Part shown: piece after piece, positions 1 to 5,816 of the stretch | How positions within the stretch are numbered: position 1 is the first letter of the stretch | How the letters are laid out: every line of letters starts with the position of its first letter | Assembly (NCBI GenBank): GCA_034422875.1 | Contig: DAOUJI010000089.1 | Location: 1-7,616 of the forward strand | DNA length: 7,616 nt | From: DAOUJI01 sp034422875 | Lineage (GTDB): Bacteria; Chloroflexota; Dehalococcoidia; Lucifugimonadales; JAGWBF01 | Direction of reading: 5' to 3' | The notes under the pieces: model-generated | Databases searched by the model: none | Seen by the model: the letters and a program-made list of their open reading frames with translations, nothing else | Told to the model about the DNA's origin: nothing | Position numbers and translations under genes: made by a program

Positions 1-614
1 CGACGAATCCCACACGGGTCGGAGCAGAACCTGAATACACACTGAGGCAGGCGCTCTACACCCGGGCCTTCTGGTCCCTGGCGGCCTTTTCAGCGGCTGG
101 GTTCATGGTGCAGGCTGGGGTGAGTCTCCACCAGGCCGGACACTACCTGGAAAGAGGGATAAGCGCCGAGGGCGCCGCGGGGACGGTCAGCGCCTTTGCT
201 TTCTCTCAAGTGCCCGGCGGTCTTTTCTGGGCCTATTCTTCGAAGCGCATTCCGGTCCGGTTTCTGCTGTCCGCGACGGGGCTGGTGGTTGGACTGGGCG
301 CGCTGGGCACCGCCTACAGCAGCACGCTGGTGGCGGGAGTCGCATCGGCAAGCCTGTTGGGAGCTGGCGTGGGGGGGCTCCATACTCTGCTGCGTATTGC
401 CTGGGCCGACTACTATGGACGGCGCCACCTGGGGAGCATCCGTGGTGTGACTCTGCCGGTCCAAATCGCCGGGCAAGCCTGCGGCCCCGTGATTGCCGGG
501 TTCATGTGGGACTTCCAGAACAGCTACTACACACCCTTCCTGATTTTCGCCATCTCAGTGTCTGTCGCCGCAGCGTTAGTGCTGTACTCGACCCCGCCTG
601 GCAGGCGAAGTTAA
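1..614 (+). CDS. MFS permease, C-terminal half (partial, OFA/monocarboxylate-like)
   Basis: This is the 3' part of a major facilitator superfamily permease gene. The frame is open to the left edge (first whole codon at base 3) and stops at TAA 612-614, so an ATG at 105 is internal. About 204 residues remain. They begin with a cytosolic segment (TLRQAL-TRAFW) typical of the central loop and start of TM7 in oxalate/formate antiporter-like and monocarboxylate-like MFS proteins. Roughly six hydrophobic helices follow, with a Gly-rich helix (LLGAGVGG) and the loop YYGRRHLGSIRG before TM11, a hallmark of this subgroup. The C-terminus is short and basic (PPGRRS). The substrate cannot be told from this half; small carboxylates are common in the family. 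It converges on the selenoprotein gene with 109 bp between stops. Family assignment is good; substrate is inference only. Confidence 0.85.
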   Translation, partial: TNPTRVGAEPEYTLRQALYTRAFWSLAAFSAAGFMVQAGVSLHQAGHYLERGISAEGAAGTVSAFAFSQVPGGLFWAYSSKRIPVRFLLSATGLVVGLGALGTAYSSTLVAGVASASLLGAGVGGLHTLLRIAWADYYGRRHLGSIRGVTLPVQIAGQACGPVIAGFMWDFQNSYYTPFLIFAISVSVAAALVLYSTPPGRRS

Positions 615-660
615 GAATCCCGATGGAGCCAGGGTATGGGATGAGGGAGTGCGGCTGATA

Positions 661-719
661 GACACCCACAACTAATTCTTCCCCCTGTAATGGGTAAGAG
701 GAAGGGTGTCCAAAGGACA
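661..719. terminator. Structured convergent intergenic region, possible terminator
   Basis: This lies between two convergent stops (614 on + and 724-726 on -). GACACCC at 661-667 pairs with GGGTGTC at 704-710. Inside it, TTCC-CCC at 679-685 can pair with GGG 692-694 and GGAA 700-703 around a TGTAAT loop. A competing small hairpin is TGTCC-AAA-GGACA at 707-719. There is no clear T-tract on either strand, so this is not a textbook intrinsic terminator. A bidirectional terminator or RNA 3'-end protector is a guess from position and pairing. Confidence 0.3.
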
Positions 720-723
720 GGCC

Positions 724-2136
724 CTATTGGGTGAGGGTGTTGAACACGTCCTGCCACCAGTCAGCGCCCTGGCGGCCGTAGAGTGAGCGGACCTGGACGA
801 CTCCGTTCTCGTCCACCCCGACTTTGGAGGACTGGGCCGTGATCTTGTAGTCGCGGACGATGTCCGTCCTGGCTAAGGCTATTCGGTAGGTCAGGCCCTC
901 GCGGTCCCGGTAGGAGCGTACGTCGCCTTCCGATTCATTGGGGTCTGTCCCGATGGCAATGACCTTCACCTCGTCGGATTGGCTTGTCAGTCCCTGCAGC
1001 GTCCGTAACTCGGCGCGGCAGTGGGGTCACCAGGTTGCATAGAAGTAGAGCAGGACGGGGCTGCTCCCTCGGAAGTCCGACAGGGACAGCGTCTCTCCGT
1101 CGATGGTGGTCAACTCGAAGTCGGGCGCCATTTCGCCGACGTTGTAACCCACTTTTAGACTCGGCGCCTCAGTGGCCGGAGGCGGCGGAACTGGCGTTGC
1201 AGTGGGAATAGGCGTGGCTGTAGGCGGCGGTGTAGGGGTGGGAGGCGGTGGCTCTGGAGTGTTGGTGGGAGGAGGAGGCGATGGGTTAGAGGGCGCGGAT
1301 GTGGCGGTGGCGGGCGGCACGACAGTGGCCGTGGGGTCCCTGATGGGCGCCTCAGCAGTGGCGGCAGTGGTTGGTTCAGGGTCTGGGTCGGTGGCCCGCA
1401 CCAGCGGCGTGGAGGGAGGGCTGGCGGGCACGGACGCCGCATTCTCTGTCGGCCCAGGTTCCGACTTCGGTCCCTGCGGACCGCTCGGCGCCGTCGAGGC
1501 TGCGGGCTGTTCCGTAAGCGTATTGAACGCGTCCTGCCACCAACCGCCGTCCCTCGTGCCGGGCCCTGACCGCACCTGGACGACTCCGTTCCTGTCCACC
1601 CCAACCTTGGATGACTGGGTGGTGATGTTATAGGCGCGGACGATGTCCGTGCGAGCGACGACCATGCGATATGTGATCCCCTGGTTGTCCCGGTAGGAGC
1701 GCACCGTATCTTCCGTTTCGGAAGGGTCGGTGCCGATGGCTATCACTTTGACCTCATCGGATTCGTCGGTTAGTCCCTGCAGCGTCCGTAACTCGGCGCG
1801 GCAGTGGGGTCACCAGGTTGCAAAGAAATAGAGCAGGACCGGGCTGTCCCCGCGAAAGTCCGACAGCGACAACTGCTCTCCGTCGATGGTGGTCAACTCG
1901 AAGTCGGGAGCCATTTCCCCGACCTCGAAACCAACCATCAGGCTCGGCGCCTCGGTTGGCTCGACGGCTGTGGTCGCCGCAGGCTCGGTCGAATCGCCGT
2001 CGGAGGGGGCAGGAGTGTCGGTTGGCTGAGGCGGCTGTGTAGCCGTCGGAGCAGGCCCATCCGCCCCTCCGCCGCAAGCCGCCAAGGCTGTCAGCAGGAG
2101 GACGCTCGCCAGTAGAATTAACGCCCGAATTGCCAT
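724..2136 (-). CDS. Tandem TlpA/ResA-like thioredoxin-fold lipoprotein with two predicted selenocysteines (U-x-x-C twice)
   Basis: This is one frame of 470 residues, read through TGA at 1812-1810 (residue 109) and TGA at 1029-1027 (residue 370), ending at TAG 726-724. Residues 1-21 form a lipoprotein signal peptide (hydrophobic core, lipobox L-A-A-C21), followed by a Pro/Thr/Ala spacer. Domain 1 (about 65-208) and domain 2 (about 326-470) are collinear repeats with a constant offset of 261 codons. Each has VGEMAPDFELTTIDG, a LSDFRG strand, then F-[FY]-A-T-W-[UGA]-P-H-C-R-A-E-L. The UGA occupies the first Cys of the family's W-C-x-x-C site. The linker (about 209-325) is Pro/Thr-rich. The likely role is thiol-disulfide exchange or peroxide/disulfide reduction outside the membrane; partner unknown. 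ATG 2136 is preferred over ATG 2166 because it starts directly at the signal peptide, 8 nt after the upstream stop, behind GGAGAAGG. Oddity: the cis-Pro site is Ser in both domains (S175, S436). A conventional caller would split this gene into three false ORFs. Confidence 0.88.
994..1021 (-). promoter_or_regulatory. Predicted bacterial SECIS hairpin 2
   Basis: It is identical in sequence and spacing to the first hairpin: stems CTGC/GCAG, GCG/CGC and CCG/CGG with one mismatch and one bulged A, and apical loop AGTTA at 1010-1006, 16 nt after UGA 1029-1027. The loop includes a TTA leucine codon, a codon uncommon in this GC-rich gene, kept in both copies as expected if RNA structure is selected. 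Confidence 0.78.
1027..1029 (-). other. In-frame UGA, predicted selenocysteine 2 (residue 370)
   Basis: This is the second TGA in the same frame, exactly 783 bp (261 codons) from the first. It follows F-Y-A-T-W and precedes P-H-C-R-A-E-L. The repetition at the homologous catalytic position of domain 2 makes two independent nonsense mutations very unlikely. Confidence 0.85.
1777..1804 (-). promoter_or_regulatory. Predicted bacterial SECIS hairpin 1
   Basis: On the minus strand, starting 5 nt after the UGA: outer stem CTGC/GCAG (4 bp), a C-U mismatch, GCG/CGC (3 bp), a bulged A on the 3' side, CCG/CGG (3 bp), and apical loop AGTTA. Exactly 16 nt separate the UGA from the loop, and the loop carries G at its second position followed by U. 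Both fit the published bacterial SECIS model (short UGA-to-loop distance, G among the first two loop bases) and the GU that SelB recognises in the E. coli fdhF element. The pairing was done by eye; no folding energy was computed. Confidence 0.78.
1810..1812 (-). other. In-frame UGA, predicted selenocysteine 1 (residue 109)
   Basis: This TGA on the minus strand follows F-F-A-T-W and precedes P-H-C-R-A-E-L. Coding similarity to the second domain continues uninterrupted on both sides. In TlpA/ResA-type proteins this position is the nucleophilic Cys of W-C-x-x-C, which is the usual place where Sec replaces Cys. A bacterial-type SECIS hairpin starts a few bases downstream. Sec incorporation is inferred and not demonstrated. 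Confidence 0.85.
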
Positions 2137-2144
2137 AGCTGTGT

Positions 2145-2669
2145 TTAGTATCCTTCTCCCCGCCATTCAAGGGCCAGGGTTGCGTAGCGCACAAAGATCG
2201 CGCCGCCGGGCCGCGCAAGAGGTCCGTTGATGGCCAGCATGGCTATGGTGAATTCGGAGCCCGGTTCCGTCTCAACCGCAAGCGGCACTCGCTGCGGGAT
2301 GTTGAAGCCCTGCACAGAACCCCTAACCAGGTCTATCTCTCCGTTCACCCACACTTCACCGTAGTCGTCGATGCACGTCTCGAAGTAGGAACGGGCTCCC
2401 CTGGTGTCCCTGCCGTTCACTTGTTCCGGTATGACCAGCTTGGTCCGGTACCACCCAAAGGTCAGGCGGCTTGACCTCCACTGTCCTATGTCGTCTATCA
2501 CTTCCCACGACGAGTCGTCGTAGTCCGGGAGACGGGCAGGACTGTTTTCCAGTAGGGCCACCAAGCCCTGGTTCGGCTCACCCGGCACCAGGCCCGGCGC
2601 AAAACGCCACTGGCCTCCCACCAGAGCCAGGTGTTCGGGGTTGGTCAGGTCCAATGCTGCTCGTGGCAT
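2145..2669 (-). CDS. Stand-alone beta-sandwich (GH2 sugar-binding/galactose-binding-like) domain protein
   Basis: A 174-residue protein with no visible signal peptide. It looks like the galactose-binding-fold module found in GH2 enzymes and in the N-terminal part of some SMP-30/gluconolactonase-type proteins. Visible blocks are W21-R-F, Y50-DDSSWEVI, W73-Y-R-T-K-L-V-I-P near 73-81, the hallmark F96-E-T-C-I-D-D-Y-G-E-V-W-V-N-G, G121-FN-I-P-Q-R-V, and I141-A-M-L-A-I-N-G-P followed by I158-F-V-R-Y-A-T-L near the end. The usual partner catalytic domain is absent, so it is either a bare ligand-binding module or a partner subunit. ATG 2669 has a good Shine-Dalgarno (AGGGGGA). The stop (2147-2145) is 8 nt before the preferred start of the selenoprotein gene, and the SD of that gene lies inside this reading frame, so translational coupling is likely. 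Ligand unknown. Confidence 0.75.
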   Translation of the reverse strand: MPRAALDLTNPEHLALVGGQWRFAPGLVPGEPNQGLVALLENSPARLPDYDDSSWEVIDDIGQWRSSRLTFGWYRTKLVIPEQVNGRDTRGARSYFETCIDDYGEVWVNGEIDLVRGSVQGFNIPQRVPLAVETEPGSEFTIAMLAINGPLARPGGAIFVRYATLALEWRGEGY

Positions 2670-2727
2670 GTCGTCCCCCTATTCTCAGTTATTTTACGAT
2701 GCTGGACGCTTATCGGATTCCACAGAT

Positions 2728-3579
2728 TCATTTTGAAAGATTGTCAAGAAAGTCCATGATTAAGTCCCTCACACGGTCAGCAGTCTGCTCGTCCAGGGAA
2801 AGATCATGGTACACGGCGTCGGGGATGCACTCCTCCAGGTATCGAGCCGCCGACGTAGCGTGATTGGCGTCGTGCCCCGGAATAATCATCGTGGGGACCT
2901 TCAGGCTCAGCAACTCCTCCGGCTCGGCACCCGGGGCGGTGTCCCGGTCGAAGAGGCCCTTTCCGATTACACCCACCAACGCCGCATAGCGGTCCACATC
3001 CAGCTCAGCGAACGAACGGGCGAACTCGGGGTAGTTGGCGATGACCGGCGCCCACGGCCCGCCCGGCGGCGCGGCCCAGAAGCTGGGTGTCTCACGGGCC
3101 GCCTTCATCACCGCCTCCAGCCCGTTCCGTGCAACGAACTGCTGGTGGTCTTCGAAGCGCTTGAGACCCGCTTTCCGGAGCAATACGCCCCCCATGGGCC
3201 AGTGCAGTATCAAGCCTCTCGTCCGTTGGGGGTAGGCCACGGCGAAAGCGAAAGCCGCCGACGCCCCCATGCAGCCCCCTATTACAAAGGCGGAGTCTAT
3301 GCCCAGGCGGTCCAGCAGGCCCGCTGATTCGGCGGCGTAGGTGGGCCAGGATATGTGCTCTATACGGCCTTCTGACAGCCCAGCCTCTCTCCGGTCATAG
3401 GCGATGCACGTGTACTTCTGGGCAATCGTCTCCAGCGGCCTGACCTGACTCCAGACCGAGGTTGTGGACCACTTGTCGATGGTCGCGTCGAAAGCTCCCG
3501 GCGCCATCATTATCATGGGCGGACCGGAGCCGTGGACCTCGTAGTGGACTTGTAGTCCGTTGACGTCGGCGTACGCCAT
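2728..3579 (-). CDS. Alpha/beta hydrolase with Cys at the nucleophile elbow
   Basis: A soluble alpha/beta-hydrolase-fold enzyme of 283 residues from the chosen start. Numbered from the upstream ATG at 3627 (299 aa), it shows the N-terminal A-D-V-N-G-L-Q-V-H-Y-E strand, the oxyanion turn H-G-S-G-P-P (32-37), A-Y-D-R-R-E-A-G-L-S (76-85), and the nucleophile elbow G-G-C-M-G-A-S with Cys119 where Ser is usual. PGHDANH (250-256) is the likely acid region. A conventional late His is not obvious; H256 or H274 are candidates. Start at ATG 3579 is preferred because the family fold begins there and AGGAGG lies 3 nt upstream; ATG 3627 has only a weak SD. The gene ends in TGA (2730-2728) at the normal family end. 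It is 58 bp from the next gene on the same strand. Substrate unknown; ester, lactone or dienelactone-like hydrolysis is possible. Confidence 0.85.
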   Translation of the reverse strand: MAYADVNGLQVHYEVHGSGPPMIMMAPGAFDATIDKWSTTSVWSQVRPLETIAQKYTCIAYDRREAGLSEGRIEHISWPTYAAESAGLLDRLGIDSAFVIGGCMGASAAFAFAVAYPQRTRGLILHWPMGGVLLRKAGLKRFEDHQQFVARNGLEAVMKAARETPSFWAAPPGGPWAPVIANYPEFARSFAELDVDRYAALVGVIGKGLFDRDTAPGAEPEELLSLKVPTMIIPGHDANHATSAARYLEECIPDAVYHDLSLDEQTADRVRDLIMDFLDNLSK

Positions 3580-3692
3580 CGGCCTCCTCAAATCTGGAAC
3601 GGAGCGCTCAGGCTCCCTGGTAGTCATAAGGCCTGACAGGAATCGATGGGATTGTACTTAGGGCCAATCCGCCCGTCAAGAAAAGCTGACGG

Positions 3693-4973
3693 TCATCCGG
3701 AGGTGCGGGCCGGGGCCGCCTCGCCCGTGTGGGAAGAAACCATCGTGGTTCCTCGTATGTAGCGTCCCAACATGAACAACCCGACTATCAATGTGCACGA
3801 CAATATCACTGCTCCGCTCAAGCCGAAGCCGAAGCCCACTCCTTGCCGTTCTCCTATTTCACCCAGCATGTACGCCCCGAGGGCCGTGGAACCCCAGGTT
3901 ATCATGTGGACGCTCATGACTCTGCCCCTGTATTCGTCGTCAGCCAGGGTCTGGAGCATGGTCGTGCTCATGATTTGGAACGCAACGTGGAAGGCCCCAA
4001 TTGCGCCCACGGTGACCACCGCCCAAGTGAAGTCGGTGACCTGGGACAGGACGAGAAGGCCGGCGCCGTAACCCAGGCCTCCGATGACGAGTTGCCTGGC
4101 CGGACGGGTACGGGCTCCCATAATCGCCACCAGACCGGTCATGGCCAAGCCGCCTACCCCAGCGGACAACAGCAATCGGCTGTATGTGTCGATGCCTCCG
4201 GTAATGACCTTGTCGGCCAGCTCCGGAAGGAGATTCTGGAAGGCGGCCCCGAACATGCTCACCACCAGTCCCAGTCCGATAATTCCGGCTATCATCCGTT
4301 TGCGTGCAATGTACTGAATCCCCCGTAGGAGGGTCTGAACAGGCGACTCCTCACGGGCCTTGGGTCTATGTCCTTGTGGATTCATCAGACAAAGAGAACC
4401 CACGGTGAAAACGTACGAGCTTCCTATTAGGTAAAAGACGCTCTCGATGCCCCACAGATTGGTTAGAGGACCCAGCAATATGGGACCGACAATGGCCGCT
4501 CCGCCGAACACCATCGAATACAAAGCCACCGCCCCGGCTAGCTGCTCCCTGGGCACAAGGGAAGGCACCATCGCTGAGCGAGAGGGGATGTCTATGGACA
4601 ACAGCACGCCGGTGGCCACAGAAATGGCAAGCAGGTGCCACGGCTCAATGAGGTCGGCGGTTATCAGGGCGCCCGTTACGAACGCCAGCCCAGCGAAGAT
4701 GCCTCTCGTCGTGCGCAGCAGCTTGAGCCGGTTCACCCTGTCAGCCAATACGCCGCCCCACACCGAAAACAACAGCACCGGCCCCAGACCGGCGGTGGTG
4801 ACAAGACCGACCATGGCCGCAGATTCGGTCATGTCGTGCATAAGCCACAGACGGCCCGCAATAAGGGACCACATTCCTATGTTAGAAAAGGCGGCGCCCA
4901 CCCAGAAGAGGCTGTACTCCCTGTATCGGAAGCAGGAGAAGGCCGACCTTTCGTAGGCGGCCCTTAGGTTCAT
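3693..4973 (-). CDS. MFS transporter, EntS/MFS_3-like exporter
   Basis: A complete 12-helix major facilitator protein of 426 residues. The N-terminus (FRYREYSLFWVG) matches the start of the MFS_3/enterobactin-exporter-like group. Motif A is G-G-V-L-A-D-R-V-N-R at about 73-82. A second family block, P-S-R-S-A-M-V-P-S-L-V-P-R-E-Q-L, is at 130-145, and D-D-E-Y-R-G-R-V-M-S-V lies in the C-terminal half. The hydrophilic loop near 200-215 is the mid-protein break. ATG 4973 overlaps the TGA of the upstream zinc-ribbon gene as ATGA, which decides the start over an in-frame upstream start at 5027 and implies translational coupling. It stops at TGA 3695-3693. Proteins of this group export siderophores, drugs or other small molecules; the substrate here is not readable. 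Confidence 0.88.
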   Translation of the reverse strand: MNLRAAYERSAFSCFRYREYSLFWVGAAFSNIGMWSLIAGRLWLMHDMTESAAMVGLVTTAGLGPVLLFSVWGGVLADRVNRLKLLRTTRGIFAGLAFVTGALITADLIEPWHLLAISVATGVLLSIDIPSRSAMVPSLVPREQLAGAVALYSMVFGGAAIVGPILLGPLTNLWGIESVFYLIGSSYVFTVGSLCLMNPQGHRPKAREESPVQTLLRGIQYIARKRMIAGIIGLGLVVSMFGAAFQNLLPELADKVITGGIDTYSRLLLSAGVGGLAMTGLVAIMGARTRPARQLVIGGLGYGAGLLVLSQVTDFTWAVVTVGAIGAFHVAFQIMSTTMLQTLADDEYRGRVMSVHMITWGSTALGAYMLGEIGERQGVGFGFGLSGAVILSCTLIVGLFMLGRYIRGTTMVSSHTGEAAPARTSG

Positions 4974-5167
4974 GGGCCGTCCCGCGTATCTTCCGCGTCG
5001 AGCCGGTCCAGCAGCGCCTCCGACCACGCCCTCAGATGGTCCTCCTGGTCAAGCCCGCAATGGGGGCATTCGAAGTCCCCATACCGCAGCCGGGTGGCGC
5101 ATGAATAGCACCCAAAGACCTGGGATATGGCGGAGAGTATCAGGTTGATGCGGGTGTTTCGGGTCAC
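4970..5167 (-). CDS. Small zinc-ribbon protein
   Basis: A 65-residue protein with two CxxC knuckles, C20-Y-S-C23 and C34-P-H-C37, separated by 10 residues, as in a zinc ribbon. The C-terminal half is acidic and helical. The start is a GTG at 5167; two in-frame stops lie just upstream, so there is no longer version. The SD is weak. Its TGA (4972-4970) overlaps the ATG of the MFS gene. The role is unknown; pairing with a transporter suggests a regulator or accessory factor, but that is inference. Similar tiny zinc-ribbon proteins are common and poorly characterised. Confidence 0.65.
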   Translation of the reverse strand: MTRNTRINLILSAISQVFGCYSCATRLRYGDFECPHCGLDQEDHLRAWSEALLDRLDAEDTRDGP

Positions 5168-5380
5168 ACGGAGCCGCTTTCATCAGAACGGATTGCCCCA
5201 AGTTTAGCACAGGATAAATGCTATACTGGCTGGAAAGTCGGCGGGTCCTTCGACTTCGCTGCGCTGCGCTCAACACGAACGGAGGGCTGAGCCCGTTCAC
5301 CCTGAGCGGAACGGAGTGGAGTCGAAGGGCCGCTGCGCTCAGCGCTGGCGAAAACATGACCAGGACTTGGGGAGGATTCT
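5168..5380. other. Divergent intergenic region
   Basis: This 213-bp gap separates the minus-strand zinc-ribbon gene from the plus-strand dehydroquinase-like gene. It holds a TATACT hexamer at 5223-5228 on + that could be a -10 element, though no convincing -35 was found, then a palindromic repeat (5247-5328), then the SD GGGGAGG just before ATG 5381. A 102-codon minus-strand ORF across it has no recognisable protein character. Confidence 0.5.
5247..5328. repeat. Imperfect palindromic repeat (CCTTCGACT...AGTCGAAGG)
   Basis: Two 36-nt arms, 5247-5282 and 5293-5328, are inverted copies matching at 27 of 36 positions around a 10-nt loop. The ends CCTTCGACT/AGTCGAAGG and the inner CGAACGG/CCGTTC-type core resemble dispersed palindromic elements seen between genes in many environmental bacterial genomes, including Chloroflexota. 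It has no coding capacity. It may be a REP/MITE-like element and may fold as RNA upstream of the next gene. Confidence 0.8.
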
Positions 5381-5816
5381 ATGACCAGAGCGCTTGTGAT
5401 TCACGGTGCGGGAATGAACATGCGGGGCAAAGCCCAGGTGGAAATATTCGGACCGGACACGCTGGACCAAATCAACGACAAGATACGGGCCTACGCGGGA
5501 GAACTGGGCATAGAGGTGGAGTTGTTTCACTCCAACATCGCCGGAGAGGTCATTAACGCCCTCTACGACGCCCACGACAACGGCGTCGACGCGGTGCTCA
5601 TCAACCCCGCGGGTTACACCACAGCGGGAGGAGCGATAACCAGCGCCGTGACCCAGGTGAGCTACCCGGTCATCGAGGTGCACGCCTCCAACCCTGCCTC
5701 CAGGGGAGTGTCGTCCAGCTTCCTGCCCGTCTCCAAGGCGTGCGTCTATGGAGTGGGCGTATACGGATACTACCTGGCCCCTGCAGGCGGCCAAACACCT
5801 CACGGGCGGGGACTAG
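5381..5816 (+). CDS. Type II dehydroquinase-like protein, one-base frameshift near the 3' end
   Basis: This has the fold of class II 3-dehydroquinate dehydratase, a flavodoxin-like enzyme of the shikimate pathway. ATG 5381 has a strong SD (GGGGAGG, 5 nt spacing). As sequenced, the frame runs past the family end and continues, antisense to the next gene, to a stop at 6038-6040. Removing one C from the CCCC run at 5778-5781 restores the ending Y-Y-L-A-L-Q-A-A-K-H-L-T-G-G-D and the TAG at 5814-5816, giving 144 residues, the normal family length. Compared with the M. tuberculosis enzyme, N75, E99, H101 and R108 positions are kept. N12, R19, Y24, H81 and R112 are Gly, Ala, Phe, Thr and Ser. It is therefore probably not a dehydroquinase but a neofunctionalised paralogue, or a decaying gene if the frameshift is real. 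No gene symbol is given for that reason. Confidence 0.75.

Larger units (their letters stand above)
989..1039. repeat. 51-bp perfect direct repeat around UGA/SECIS, copy A
   Basis: These 51 bases are identical to 1772-1822 and hold the A-T-W codons, the UGA and the whole predicted SECIS hairpin of domain 2. The bases immediately outside (988 and 1040) differ from those flanking copy B, and similarity falls to that of a diverged domain repeat. Confidence 0.95.
1772..1822. repeat. 51-bp perfect direct repeat around UGA/SECIS, copy B
   Basis: This is the identical partner of 989-1039, 783 bp away, covering the UGA and SECIS of domain 1. It sits inside a longer diverged tandem repeat (about 724-1160 against about 1510-1945) that encodes the two thioredoxin-fold domains. 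Confidence 0.95.

Noticed and set aside
1172..1633. Plus-strand ORF, very rich in Gly and Val
   Set aside because: It is the antisense shadow of the Pro/Thr linker of the lipoprotein; low complexity and no independent protein features.
724..2166. Three separate genes or a pseudogene broken by nonsense mutations
   Set aside because: The frame is constant, coding similarity continues across both UGAs, both fall on the same catalytic position, and each has a SECIS-like hairpin. Independent decay would not give this.
2719..2747. TTGACA at 2747-2742 on the minus strand as a -35 for the sugar-binding/selenoprotein pair
   Set aside because: It encodes the last residues of the hydrolase, and the hexamer 17 nt downstream (TGTGGA) is a poor -10.
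4447..4956. Plus-strand ORFs across the MFS gene
   Set aside because: Shadows of the minus-strand MFS reading frame, which has clear family motifs and membrane segments.
5049..5357. Minus-strand 102-aa ORF over the palindromic repeat
   Set aside because: It overlaps the zinc-ribbon gene in another frame and spans the inverted repeat; no protein-like character.
5339..5803. Minus-strand 154-aa ORF
   Set aside because: Antisense to the dehydroquinase-like gene, which has clear family similarity and a strong SD.
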